A DNA stretch of 64,000 bases from Catonia carolina (lineage: Eukaryota; Arthropoda; Insecta; Hemiptera; Achilidae). Under the pieces are notes generated by a model, which searched no databases, was not told the origin of the DNA, and was given only the letters and a program-made list of their open reading frames with translations. Location: NCBI GenBank assembly GCA_035578175.1, contig JAQMRL010000003.1, positions 83,835,969-83,899,968 on the forward strand. Reading direction: 5' to 3'. Shown here one piece after another: positions 1-10,928 of the stretch (position 1 is the first letter of the stretch; each line of letters begins with the position of its first letter). A program made the position numbers and the translations under genes.

Positions 1-101
1 TCTCCGGTTCGATTTTTGATCAGAAAAAAAATTTTCACCTTTCACCCTTCTCATCGTTGCATTAGCAGTATTTGCGTAACAGTCAAACGTTAAACAAAAT
101 T
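1..101 (+). repeat. tRNA-derived SINE (family C), 5' part cut by window edge
   Basis: The first bases carry a B-box-like CCGGTTCGATTTTTGATC. The tail contains GCATTAGCAGTA and CAGTCAAACGTTAAA, which match the body and 3' end of the complete family C SINE at 51570-51739. The A box would lie outside the window. Assignment rests on hand comparison. Confidence 0.55.
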
Positions 102-469
102 TAAAGAATATAAATTATTAAAAATCTTTGTAATTTATTAATGTATTCTACAAGTATTTTCTCTCTGGATAAGTAGTTTTTTTTCAAACAATTTATTGTT
201 GTGATTTGCAATGTAATAATCAATTTTATCTCTCGTGTTGTCATTGTAAACATTGAAATGTTATACAAAGAGATCTTTTTGCGTATAAATCACTGTAGCT
301 TTCAAGTGTACACTAATGACTGTAAACAGGTCCTTAAACAGTGGTGTACGTGTGTGAAGTTAAACGATTTGCTGGTGGCACAAAAAACAATTACTTTCTT
401 CTGAATTTCAGAAACTCTTTTCTTATTACTCAAAACCTGTGTGTTTATATGCAAGTGTGTGCCTTAGAA

Positions 470-915
470 TGACCGGGAAGGCTAGTCTAAGAGAAGCAGA
501 GAAATTTGAGAGAAAGATCCTCTGCAAGATAATGGGTTCAAAGATAGCAAACGGACAATTGAAGTTATGAGGTCGAGAGGACTGTGTAAGAAAAATGAAC
601 GATTAGAAAAAGAAGACTAACATTTTGTGGACACCTATACAAAATGGATGACAAAAAAAATTTTTAAGATAGTAAGCCGTAAGACCTAAAATGTTGAATA
701 AGTGGTATTAAGAAGTCAGAAAGGATATTGAGAAAACCCGAATCAACCGAGAAAACGTAATGAACTGAACCAAATTCAGACAACTACGGACTTTTAAGGG
801 CCTCCATGAAAAAAAATAGAACACCGGGTGGACAGAAGAAAGGAGAAGAAATTACAGTGAACGAATACTAAAAATATGGGCAGAAAAAGAGTTTCTAGAA
901 ACGTCTAATCATTCA
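470..915 (+). pseudogene. RTE-like LINE, C-terminal coding relic
   Basis: Conceptual translation across frameshifts and stops gives pieces such as AREAEKFERKILCKIMGSK, then RLTFCGHLYKMDDKK, then RKDIEKTRINREN and GWTEERRRNYSERILK. This order is typical of the region after the reverse transcriptase in insect RTE-like elements, where a 'GH.yRMdd' motif precedes basic residues. No endonuclease or RT core is present, so the copy is 5'-truncated and dead. The same lineage recurs on the minus strand at 51190-51890 and 10086-10330. Clade name is inferred, not tested. Confidence 0.5.
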
Positions 916-1144
916 TATAGTCTAAAATGGGTCTTATACGTAAAAAAAATTACTCCAAGAAAAATTACCCCTCACTGACGAAGAAATCCGGATAAATGAG
1001 ATTGAATTACATCATAATTAGTCACTATTTGAATCCTTCCGTCTGACAATGTTTCGTTAATTCTTTCCCTTAATTAAAGATTGAAAAATGTACTTGTAAA
1101 TACTGACAAATATATTTTTTTTAATTTGCAAATAAATTAACCAA

Positions 1145-1440
1145 TCTTTTGGCGTCCAAAACGCCAAGCCTTTCCATCCAATCATCCTAAAGCAGGCCTC
1201 AACTGATTATTTCCTCTATTACGCCACTCGTCCATTGTTTTTCTGGAAATTCTGTTTTCCTTCTCTCCCATAGGACTCAGTTCCATACTCTGCTGGGCTA
1301 CTTGACTTCACTCATCCTCAATAGTTGTCCATACCATAACATTGTCTTTTTTCTATTTATACACATCTAATACATTGTTAGCCTTTGTACCACTGACCAT
1401 ATTGATTCATTCCTCATGTGATCTTATCTTCAAATTCAAT
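1145..1440 (-). pseudogene. RTE-like LINE, C-terminal relic (second lineage)
   Basis: Minus-strand translation in mixed frames gives WYGQLLRMSEVK, then VLWERRKTEFPEKQW and a following acidic/Trp segment. This resembles the post-RT tail 'WyGH.qRM...wp.k...grRkrGRP' seen better preserved at 12333-12819. Several stops and frameshifts; no ORF survives. Alternative: another non-LTR clade with a similar tail. Confidence 0.4.
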
Positions 1441-1658
1441 AACCAACTAGAATGATCAAAGACCTAATTGGAACGATAGGAAAAGTGTAGTATATTATTT
1501 TTAACCTATTACACTTTACTTTCGAATCTATTCAACGTGATAAAATTCTTATCAAAAGAAACGATCAATCAAAAAATTTATTATAAAAATAATAGTTTCG
1601 AAAGAACCTTTTTGAGCTTAAAGCTAAAATATACTTTTAGAACATCCAGTAGGTCTTT

Positions 1659-1692
1659 GTGTGTGTGTGTGTGCGTGTGCGTGCGCGCGCGC
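1659..1692 (+). repeat. (GT)n/(GC)n microsatellite
   Basis: An alternating purine-pyrimidine run starts as GT repeats, then becomes GTGC and GC repeats, 34 bp in all. Such a tract can adopt Z-DNA; no further function can be read. Confidence 0.9.
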
Positions 1693-2049
1693 ATCATATA
1701 AACACCATAAATAGTAAAAGTGAATAAGGATGAAGGTAGGTTATGCTGTATAATATTTAAACGTCTCTAGAACAGCGTGGTTTTAGTGGTTCACATATTA
1801 TTATAATTATTTAAAACCCCCATTTTAATCTTACACAATACAGTCATAAGTTCTCTCAGTTTGAACATTATTACTTAAGTTTTATATGCTCGTACAAACA
1901 TCAATATATAATTTTTTAAATCCTGTACAATAGAAAGTAATTGTTATGTTGTCAGGGTTTATGATATTATGTAAACTTAACCTATTTTTAGATGGTTTAG
2001 AAATACTGCAAATTAGTCGATTATGTTTCGTTGCATTGTACATATACCC

Positions 2050-2882
2050 GTAATATTTTACAGGGTGTTCAAAAATTCAAATTCCATGGAAATCTCTAAA
2101 TAATAATTGACTGTTTAGCTAAATGTAAGAAATATGTTCGGAGACGCTTCGTCAGCGAGTTACGGCTGGCTAAAGAATTCGCCCGGTTTTCAATTACCCG
2201 AAAAAATGAGACTATTCAGAAATTTTATTATTTTATTAACACAGTGGCAGTAGTTCTGCACTAGACCATCTAACGTAGCTCAAAACGACGTTCGTTTCTA
2301 TTGAACAGACCATTGCTTAGATTTGACCTCATCTTCAATAGGTCTTACAACACAACCGCCCACGCCTTTCTTTGCCTCCACGATTTCCCATTCTGCATCC
2401 TTCCTCCCCAGTTAAATCCCCACATCAATAATTGATGTGGGTATTTAATTTGTGGGGATGAAATTATTTTAATTCATCTCACCAACGTGTTTTCGGATGA
2501 CCTGTACCTTTCTTTCCCAGCCAGGGCTTCCACCGGAACATCTAATGGTTCCATCGAGCATCTATCTGCCTTATTGTGTATCCGGCCCATTATTTTATTA
2601 TTTCATTTCTGCCAAATATTTACACTTCTTTACTCAATCTTTAAATCTGACATTCAGTATAAGTTTTTTCATGGATCTTTGTGTTCTGGTCAGCCTTCCC
2701 ATCAGGCCTTTTGTTAAAGACTATGTATATGCAGGTTATAAGAAGATGGGAAGTACGGACTGATTGAAAACGCCACATCTTATACAAAAAGGGATTGAAA
2801 GTATCGTAAAATCCTGAAGAATAAATTTTTTTATCCAAAAAAGGGATAAAAAATTCCTTTTAACTCCAAATATACGTATTTT
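2050..2882. other. Unassigned stretch with a transposon-like end and a short hairpin
   Basis: At 2060 the sequence TACAGGGTGTTCAAAAAT resembles a terminal motif common in arthropod transposons; a similar motif in reverse lies near 58845. At 2419-2441 there is a perfect 10 bp hairpin, CCCACATCAA with loop TAA. Overlapping ORFs at 2487-2763 have no recognisable family. I do not assign a gene. Confidence 0.3.
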
Positions 2883-3251
2883 GTTGTTGTTTAAGTCATC
2901 AGCCGAAAGACTGGTTTGAACCTCTAGAAGATTTATTAAGTAAAACGAGGTGGTTTACCATGCCTTACTTACTAAGCATGCTTATCAGCATGCCAGGCTC
3001 TCTGTAAAACACTACTTTCCACCCTGCAAATGATACCTTCACTTCATTCATCACATGATCTAGCTGTATAATGAAATTCATTACTCTCAGCGGGGATAAC
3101 TGTGACTAGTGTCTTTTACACCTCTACCTCTTCTGTTCTTAAATGTTTCAGTCATATAATTGGCTAACCATGTGATAAACAGAACTACTTTTTGTAGCCC
3201 TGGAACTAGCAGATCGACGCAAATAATTTAACGATCCCCTGCTTTTTATGG
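2883..3251 (+). repeat. SINE-B copy 1
   Basis: Begins TTGTTGTTTAAGTCATCAG followed by a B-box-like GGTTTGAACC, and runs through the SINE-B body (GCATGCC...CTTCACTTCATTCA, ...TCTACCTCTTCTGTTCTT) to TTTATGGG. Diverged by scattered substitutions and small deletions relative to the copies at 20616 and 63509. Target-site duplication not clear. Confidence 0.85.
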
Positions 3252-3439
3252 GTAAACATATATTTTATGTAATATAAAACAAATACACTTTAGTCTTAAA
3301 TTTTTATAAAAGCTTTATTTACTTGATAGTTTTGAGTGGTTATAGGGATACAAATGTAAACATTTGAAGTTATAAAACAACTTACTTGAAGTACTTGTAA
3401 AAATGTAATAAAGAGAAATTACAGCTAAGTTGTATAAGT

Positions 3440-3675
3440 GTGCGTGCGTATGTCTTAGTTGTTGACAGTGGCTATCGGTCAAGGTGGAGCATTCATCAAG
3501 TGACGGTGACGGCAGACAGCTGAGCACTACACCGGGTAGTTGTATTTGTAATAGTAACAATGACAGTAGTAGTAGTAGCTTTCGAAGTCCTCGGGCTGTC
3601 TTCTGCCGCGGCCGTATCAGTAGTGAGGCCGACGACTCTTCAGTCGCTGACCGACCCAGCTTCCGGCCTTGATCT
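3440..3675. other. GC-rich island, possible exon (weak)
   Basis: This stretch is clearly GC-richer than its surroundings and contains CpG-rich words (CTGCCGCGGCCGTATC). Plus-strand frames are open over 3484-3672 (Ser-rich) and 3560-3778. The latter starts with a hydrophobic stretch that could pass for a signal sequence, in a reasonable start context (AACAATGACA). The minus strand is also open with a Leu-rich run. Overlapping open frames on both strands argue for composition rather than coding. No family recognised and no clear splice sites. A first exon or CpG-like promoter is possible; confidence low. Confidence 0.2.
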
Positions 3676-3717
3676 GCCTTATTACTTACACAGATTCTTC
3701 AACATTTCTTTTTTAAA

Positions 3718-4345
3718 CATAACCATAAAGATGTTAACTACGACAACATTATTAACAATTATTTTTTGTTTTTCTTAAAGGTTAAAGAAATATTTTTACC
3801 GTACATTTTTCCGCTTTCAGAAAATACTTTTATTCTGTTTCGTCAATTTATTAATGTTCAAATTATAATTGAAAATTTATTATTATTATTATTAATCGTT
3901 TGGTAGATTGTTAGTGTCAAAAGAATCAAGCAATCTATTTTATTTAGGGTATCGACATATGAAGATGTCCTAACAACAAAGTAAATTGGCTTAAATTATG
4001 GTAAATCGCTCTCCATGGTGAATTACGCTCTTACATAACCATAAACATGTTAACTACGACAACATTATCAGTAATTTGTTTGTTTTTCTTAAAGGTTAAA
4101 GAAATATTTTTATCGTATATTTTTCCGCTTTCAGAAAATATTTTTCTTCTGTTTCATCAATTGTTATCAATGTTCAGAGTAAAATTGAAAATCGATTACT
4201 GTCATTAATTGTTTGGTAGATAATTAACGCGTCAAAAGTTCCAATCAATCTCTTTTATTTAGAGTATTGACGCATGAAAAATGTACCGAAATTAATGTAG
4301 ATCGGCTAAAATTCTGATAAATCGCTCTCAGTAATGAATTACTCT
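3718..4345 (+). repeat. Diverged tandem duplication, ~315 bp unit x2
   Basis: The unit begins ACATAACCATAAA at 3718 and again at 4033. Both copies share landmarks in the same order: GTTAACTACGACAACATTAT, TTCTTAAAGGTTAAAGAAAT, TTTTTCCGCTTTCAGAAAAT, TCTTTTATTTAG-like and GATAAATCGCTCTC-like segments. They differ by substitutions and small indels, so the duplication is old. No ORF. Confidence 0.85.
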
Positions 4346-4799
4346 CTTGAAGAGTGTTCCTACTCATACTTGTCTAGTCTCTAATTCTACAGCATTCTAG
4401 CATTTTAGTCTAGCATTTTCTTTGTACAGGTCTTCACCTACACTAAATTTTTAATTATTGTACCTTTTATACGAGGTATAAACACCTTTTTGGAAATATT
4501 TGGAGACTATATAATAATGTTATCTTCCTCAATAAATTCATCTCTTTGAGAAATGTTTCAAAGAATGGCGTATGAAAATAAACATTACTAAAACAAATCA
4601 CAAATCACATAAACTTTGAATTCTCAATAGAGATTGTCCACGAGTATTTCTTTCGATTCACTTAAACCGATAGCTATATCTGTGATCATTTGGGCCTGTA
4701 CTTCAATAGGTGATTAACTTGGTACTTTTATGTTTCAGTTAAAAGACACACCTTGGACCATAGACTTACGCTATTATACAAATTTATGTCCTGACTTTT

Positions 4800-5299
4800 G
4801 ATATTCTTTTTAAGATTATGTCCTTATATATAGATAACATTATTGGCCGCGAAAAATGTATATTGTATTTTCGGCCAAAAGCGAATATTCTCAAAGTTGT
4901 AGAAAATTAAAATATCTACAACTTTTATTTCAAGTTTTTTTCTACAAAGCTTATTTAGTGTCGATTAGTCATTTTTGGATTTTTTTTTTCATTAAAATCA
5001 GTAAAAACTGGGATATTTTAAGAACTCGGCCTTAGTATTCATTTTACGAAAACAAGTGTAGTATATTTTATAAACAAGGTTATAGCAAATTAAAAAACCG
5101 ACTCTTATTTCAAGCATGTTTTGCTACAAAGCCTACTTTATAGTCAATTAGTGATTTTCCTAATGTTTAAGTCCTACAGAGGTTGAATTTTATTTAGCGT
5201 CATTAATTCAGATAGGTGTTATCATTATTTCATTCTTACTTACATTATTACTTCATTATTTATATTGGAAAGAGTAAGTCGTGTAAGCGTTTCACACTT
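4800..5299 (-). mobile_element. HINE-like element relic
   Basis: Shares the family's internal hairpin motif (GTTGTAGAAAATTAAAATAT followed by CTACAACTTTTATTTCAAG), the repeated TTAGTGATTTTC segments, and the terminal GAGTAAGTCGTGTAAGCG then TTTCACAC. The (CA)n-bearing end is missing. Strongly diverged. Orientation is given with TCTGGTGTGAAAC as the 5' end. Confidence 0.65.
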
Positions 5300-6062
5300 T
5301 ATTTTGGTGATTTATTTAACTGAACACCAAATGAGGAAAATATTTTTATAACCTTGAAATAAAATATTATATTAAATGAAATAATTTTAGAAATCCATTT
5401 GAATGTCACGGATAATTGTAATTTTCCAAAAGATAACATCATTTTTTGTAAGTTTATAGACATATAGAGAAAGAAAGTGAGTTGATTGTTCCTTGAATAA
5501 AAAAAAACTAACGCTTTATCTAATCAATTTTTCAGAAGTAGGGCCACTTGTACAAGAAAGTATATTATTAATAAGTAAACTAGTTAACCATGTTTTTATT
5601 TCTTATCTCTTTATGTAACCTATATATTTTCATAATAGTACAAAAATTATTATATAATGAATTAGTTGTGTAGTTTGTCGTAGCCCCTTGCTGTTTTTGT
5701 GTCAGTCCATTTAGTGTTAGTCCATATGATTGGATAATCACAATGATTTCCTAATGTGGAATGAATCAATCGTAAGAAGGCTTTTAGTAGAATAATCCGG
5801 ATTGGTTTCTAAACCGAGCGTTGGACAAAAAATATTTTTAATTTTTCAAATTTTCAATACAGTTTTTACAATTTTATGAATTTTATTTATCCATTTATTG
5901 CGGTAACAGACCTCATGGTTAAATGAACTAATTCCAAACAAAGGAAGGTCGTGGAAAAGCGGTCATTTCATTTTCCTATCTCTTCACTAAACTTTGGGGT
6001 GGGAGAAACTGACACGTAATTATTAAAATATATAAGGAAAAATCAGAGCTAAAAAGTGAACT
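5300..6062. other. No recognised feature
   Basis: AT-rich sequence with no ORF, repeat-family match or structured RNA that I can identify. Confidence 0.5.
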
Positions 6063-6722
6063 TTTTACACAACTTAACCTGAAATTACGGAGATTATTTT
6101 GGCTCTTAGGCAGTAGATCCTAACCTTCTTTGGAAAATAAGGTTCTATTATATGAAGTTGCATTAAAGCCCTGGTCTGGAATTAAAGTGTGCAGCTAAGG
6201 GGAACAACTAGTACAACCAATCTCGACATGATACGAAGATTTCAGTCAAAATGTCTACGGCTGATCACTGGAGCTCCATGGTTTGTTACCAACGAAATCA
6301 TACATAAAGACTTAAACATCCTTTTTCTAAAAGATGAAATTAAAACCTGTATTACAAAACATCTGAAAAAATTTGAAAGACATAATAATCCATCTGCAAT
6401 CAATCTTCTTGAAAATAGCGACGACATTTATGGACTAAAACATTTCAAAATATTAGATTCACCTACTCGATTCACTTAACTGACAATCATTATAATCATC
6501 ATAATCATTGTATTCAACATCGTCTCTTTTTGTTAACAAGACAAAAATTTAATTTAAATACTAAGTTTGTTTTTTTTATCTTTATACTAATGCTCACTAA
6601 TGGATTGTTGTATTTGTTAGATACTGTTAATGTTAAATTCACACACTGTTATAACTTTTGCTTAAAGTTTTTTTGTGTTTAATATGTAAATGACTGCAAA
6701 ATAAATACACTGTAAAAAAAAC
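6063..6722 (+). pseudogene. Jockey-clade LINE, 3' end with UTR and poly(A)
   Basis: Upstream of 6189 a broken frame reads LKLRRLFWLLGSRS and NKVLLYEVALKP, the usual 'K...Ll...Sklsl.nKllLYk..lkPvW' block. The open frame 6189-6479 then gives RRFQSKCLRLITGAPWFVTN and EIIHKDLNILFLKDEIKT, the diagnostic Jockey post-RT block, ending at a TAA. About 240 bp of 3' UTR follow, with an AATAAA-containing segment and a short A-run at ~6713-6722, the expected poly(A) tail. RT and endonuclease are absent (5' truncation). Non-functional. Confidence 0.75.
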
Positions 6723-6745
6723 GAAAAAGTGAATAGAAGCTATTT

Positions 6746-7137
6746 AACCTCCTCCAAGACCGGGAAAACCGGGGTAAAAGCAGATTTTTTTCCATTAAAT
6801 AGAGAAAATGAATGTAAACGGAAAATGACAAAGCACATTTGAAATTCGCCAGAATAATTTTTTGCGTGGAGGGCCTGACCCAGAAATTTTGAAAAAATAA
6901 GGGAGCTTAAAAAAAATAGAAGTAATTTTTATCCACGATCGGCCGTTAACATAAAACCCCTATTAATATTTTTCTTCAAACCCAATCCAAGACCGGGAAA
7001 GCCAGGGGAAAAGGAAAAATTTGTGTTTTAATTATATAGATAAATGTTACCGGGGAAATGAAAAAGTAAAGGGAAGCTTTTGTGTAGGATTGGAAAACAC
7101 TTAAAGCTCTTCATACTTATCATCTAACCTCATCCAA
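6746..7137 (+). repeat. Diverged tandem repeat, ~233 bp unit
   Basis: TCCAAGACCGGGAAAACCGG at 6753 recurs as TCCAAGACCGGGAAAGCCAG at 6986, followed in each case by an A-rich, T-rich and then ATGAAAAAGT-like segment in the same order. A third unit appears to start at ~7122 (ACCTCATCCAAGAT) and is cut off. No ORF or family recognised. Confidence 0.55.
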
Positions 7138-7445
7138 GATAATAATATACAACAACTTGAACTGGTAAACTTCGGGGCACGCAGCGCCACGAAGTCGTTG
7201 ACTACAAACAACTCTTAACACCTATATACTCTGATCCGCTTAACACCTCTGGCGTGCCGAATTTCGCCGCTATGCTGTTAGTTTCTTTCATGGAGGTTGG
7301 GATGGCTGCAAGTGGAGGCCATCTAAAAAAATAGTACAAGTAGAACAACTTTCTACTCTGGTTGAGTTGCAGATTCTTTGGCGTTTTTCAGCTTAATGTT
7401 ACTGAATTATGGAAAAATCAAGACCTTCCATTAATGTAATCTATA

Positions 7446-7782
7446 GTTCAGCCGTTCTTAGTTTGCTCCTACTATCAACAAACCAAAGCCAGCTACTACA
7501 GGGTGCACGCTAGAGTCTGCGACTTTACGGATGTCTTATTTTTATTAAGTTAAATATTTTTTAAATTATAAGTACTTAAAGTAGTTAAAACATCAGTCAT
7601 GGTATGATGTAGGCCTAACAATTTCATTTAAAAAAATACCTTTAAAAGTATTTTGTATTTAAATACTTTTGAAAGTATTTAGTTGTTACTTTTTAATTAG
7701 CGTGTACACATTTTGATATAATGCGCATGCTCAGTGACGTCATTATTTTTTTACATTAGGAGCAAACTAAGAGAGGCTGGAC
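7446..7782. mobile_element. TA-flanked MITE, 337 bp
   Basis: Terminal inverted repeats of ~26 bp: left GTTCAGCCGTTCTTAGTTTG..., right (reverse complement) GTCCAGCCTCTCTTAGTTTG..., both continuing CTCCTA. TA dinucleotides flank both ends (7444-7445, 7783-7784), as expected for Tc1/mariner-type insertion. The interior is non-coding and AT-rich. Confidence 0.7.
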
Positions 7783-7790
7783 TATAGGTG

Positions 7791-9360
7791 TATTGCAAAT
7801 TGTTTGTTATACTTTCTACAGCTGTTTGTTGGTCAACCTGTATCCATCAGATTGAGAGTAGTCTACCTCAAAGAGAGTTCCGTAGCTACAACAACTTTGT
7901 TACCACCCGAAAATGTAAAATGTGAAACGAGTAAGCTAACTATAATGAATTTTTTTTTGTTTCAGGTACATTGAAAGAGAGGATTCCCACCAATTTATAA
8001 TATTAGGCTACCAAATAAGTAAGTTATTTTAAATAAATTACCTACTTATAATAGAGGAGCAAACTTTCAAAACTTGTTTTGTCACAGTAATGTAAATATT
8101 GGCAAAACGTGAAAAAATTTATGTTTAAATTTGTGTAAACTAATATAATTTTTACTTGAGATAGTTATACGAAATTAAAAAGCATATAGATACGTTTGAA
8201 ACCTAATGTAATCGTAGTAAAAAGCAAAATAATGGATTTAAGTTGGGCTAAACTTGTTCTGAACGAATGGCATGTACGACACATTATTTCAATCAATAAT
8301 TTTAATAACGGGTTAATTAAACAGACTACATGTTAGTGCTGGTATGGTTTTTTTATTAAGAAAAAAAAAGAATTAGGAGAAACATGTCATGAAAATTTTA
8401 GATATATGTTACTTTATTGTAATAAATTTAAATTTTAAATCTATAGCAACTTCTTTTCCTAAATATTTTTGTAAAGTTGTTCGAAATCATTGGCTCGTTC
8501 CATCGGAACACTTTCACAAGGTAAAATTTTTTTGAAGTAAGTTTACTCAAAATATTATCCTGGTAAAATTATGACCAATCAGATATTTTTGGAGAGAGTC
8601 TGTCATTACTGTGATTGGTGATAGAATAAAATTACTTTTTGAACAAAACACACTTTGAATAAAAGGCTAATTGTTTTTATCTGTTACGGGACAGATTATT
8701 GTTTGTTCAAAACCATAAATTCAGAATAATTCCAAAGAGCAAGAAGAATGATATCGCGTGTTTAACTCTTTTTTTTATTATTTTGTGTGACACAACACAT
8801 TTTGTCTTCTCTTCAATTATCTATCTACCTGTCACCATTTTTTTTTTTGAAAAATAACATATTAAACAATAATTGTTTGTTAAGCAACTATTTTTTTTAT
8901 AAAAATTTATTTGCCTGGTAACTAAAAAAATAAGTTAACTAGTAAAAAAGTTCAAAATGATTCTTAACAAAAAATTGCGCACGGAATTTAAAATAATGAT
9001 ATCGTGTCGGCTGTACTATCTATAATTATCAACCCAATACAAATCAATTTAAATGTTTGTAGATTATTTAGCAGCACATCCGAACCTTAAGTTTGGTAAT
9101 TTGTTAGATCTTTTAACTCATGACATTAACGCTGTTACACCTGTAGCAGCCTTAGTGTCATCCTCCTCTACTAAAAATTAAGGTGCGAAGCGCCTTATCA
9201 AAATACCGTCAAATTCCATCTTTACAAATTGCTGTTATTTTTATCGTATCTCGTAACTATTTTCCTTATTTCTTATGCAGATACTTCTTAGGTTAAAATA
9301 TTAAGATATTAATTTGAAAGTTTACTGTACTTTCATCAAATTTCAAATATAAGTTTTGTT
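7791..9360. other. No recognised feature
   Basis: AT-rich sequence with short A/T homopolymers. I see no ORF of interest and no match to the repeat families in this window. Confidence 0.5.
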
Positions 9361-10085
9361 TTATCCGAGGCGGCAAGAAAAACGTGTTCACTTCCTCACG
9401 ACGCAAGAAAGAGTGGTGGACTCAATTGAGGCGTCCTCGTCAAGTTCCAAGGAGGCCGCAACCGCCTATAAACCAAAAACCCGCCGCCTGGCTACTTGAT
9501 CCGCCATCAGCAAAAAACCCTCCATTTCCCTTGGAACTGTTAATATAATATATAATATAATATAACATGTTAATATAATATAACAAGGGAAGTGCGGGTT
9601 AAAATTACACACAGTCAGCGGGGCGTGGAAGGGGTTTCCCCCTCGCTGTCACTGACCAACACTCACTCTCTCACTTTCATTCATCTCTTTTATCACCAGC
9701 TCAGGAAATGAGTGTGCCTACTTTATTAGATTGGGACAGGATTGATTTACGGTAGGCGAGGGCGATTCCGCTGATCTGAAGATGTCTCCTCCCTCCGCGG
9801 TCTCTCGATCACCCTCTCTGCAAAATGAGCGACCGACTTCCAGCTCTCCTCATCTCGCAGCATTACTGCCCCTACTCTCTCTGGGCCCCACAGTGCAACT
9901 CCTATCTTCTCATATGTCGCCATTCTTTTGAGGTCAAAATAGGGACATCTTTCAAAGATATGCGCTATGAAGTCCTCCTCTTCACTGTCGTATAGTCGAC
10001 ATTTCGGCACTTCACTCAAATATGCGTTATTACATTCTAAAGTGTACAAATAATTTAAAACTGTAAACATTTTTTGTCATGTTTA
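9361..10085 (-). pseudogene. R1-like LINE, 3' end (C-terminal coding plus 3' UTR)
   Basis: The open frame at 10070-9747 encodes a zinc-knuckle-like tail: SEVPKCRLYDSEEEDFIAHI then FERCPYFDLKR. This matches the 'C..C.s.Ee...H.ifeCprf...R' C-terminus of R1/I-group LINEs, but the second Cys is not where expected (CRLYD rather than CxxC). A further block, VMLRDEESWKSVAHFAERVI, fits the same tail. After the stop, 9746-9361 is a GC-richer 3' UTR ending in GAGGCGGCAAGAAAAACG (plus-strand reading). That UTR recurs at 43290-43568 and as a 30 bp stub at 10944-10973. RT absent; 5'-truncated near 10085. Clade assignment is moderate. Confidence 0.65.
9539..9583. repeat. (TATAA)n-like low-complexity tract
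   Basis: Imperfect repeats of TAATATAA/TATAATATAA lie inside the 3' UTR of the R1-like LINE and are absent at this length from the second UTR copy at ~43550, so the tract expanded locally. Confidence 0.8.
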
Positions 10086-10330
10086 GAATTGTTATTAGAT
10101 CATGTTCAGCAACTTTAAATAATATTTGTAGAAGCTCTTCTTACAGCCTTCATTCTCAGCATACTTTCATAGTTGGTTTTCTTCCGTTTATCCACATTTC
10201 TGCTTTTGATTTTTGTTAAAACCTGTAAAATCTGTTGTCGGTTCTATATGTTTTCTATATGTATTTTTTAGTTTATTCAATTTTTTAAAAATCCGTTTTA
10301 ACTTCTTTAAATCACTTAACAGACCTTAGT
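10086..10330 (-). pseudogene. RTE-like LINE C-terminal relic
   Basis: Minus-strand translation in mixed frames reads FKEVKTDF, then QKSKAEMWINGRKPTMK and EELLQILFK. This parallels the tail at 470-915 ('RKDIEK...WTEERRRNYSERILK'). Multiple stops. It abuts the R1-like LINE on its left, which may have inserted next to or into it. Confidence 0.35.
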
Positions 10331-10450
10331 TTTATTGATCGTCTTCTTCTACCATTCATGGATTAGGTCCCAGGGCCTGTTCCAGCATCCACCTAGCCAC
10401 TGGTTGCCCTGGATCACGCCTTCCAATTGAATTAAGATGGGTTCACGCGA
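10331..10450 (-). pseudogene. GC-richer fragment, possible LINE tail
   Basis: Minus strand reads GNQWLGGCWNRPWDLIHEW in one frame, a Trp-rich pattern like the end of some LINE ORFs. It is too short to classify and could be unrelated. Confidence 0.2.
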
Positions 10451-10667
10451 AGAACAGGTTACGTCACATTTAACAAATTTTTCAGGAAACGATTTTAAAG
10501 TTTCCAAGTTCACCACTACTCTAATTTTATTATTTTTCTTTGTAATAATAATTTAGACATACACTTTTCTGCAGATATTGAGATAATATTTTGGTTGATT
10601 TTTAACCAAATGAACTTACATAGACATTACAAAAATTATAAACTCTTAATACTACAAAAGAAACCAT

Positions 10668-10709
10668 GGAGAAATAGGCTGAGTCCTTTGACTCAGCCTG
10701 TTTCTCTCC
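10668..10709. other. Near-perfect hairpin
   Basis: GAGAAATAGGCTGAGTC pairs with GACTCAGCCTGTTTCTC across a CTTT loop, 17 bp with one mismatch. Could be the collapsed inverted repeats of a tiny MITE. The stem is short and the loop too tight for a typical pre-miRNA. Confidence 0.5.
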
Positions 10710-10928
10710 TGTATATCAGGTAAAAATAAATGTAGTCATGAAATTAATGGACTTTATAAAAGTTATTTATTTTGCAAAATGTGTAACTGACATCTACGTA
10801 GTACACAATACAATTTTGTTAATTTTAATAAACAAATTTTTTTAAGATAACATCTAGATATTAAAATTTAGTGAAAAAAATTAAATGCTCAATATACTAA
10901 TGAATAAAAGTTTTATTTTTTGCCTCTT

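Noticed and set aside
3560..3778. Signal-peptide-like N-terminus starting at 3560
   Set aside because: Hydrophobic start but overlapping open frames on both strands in a GC-rich patch and no downstream domain; kept only as a weak candidate island.
10668..10709. Hairpin as a microRNA precursor
   Set aside because: Stem of only 17 bp and a four-base loop are too small for a typical animal precursor.
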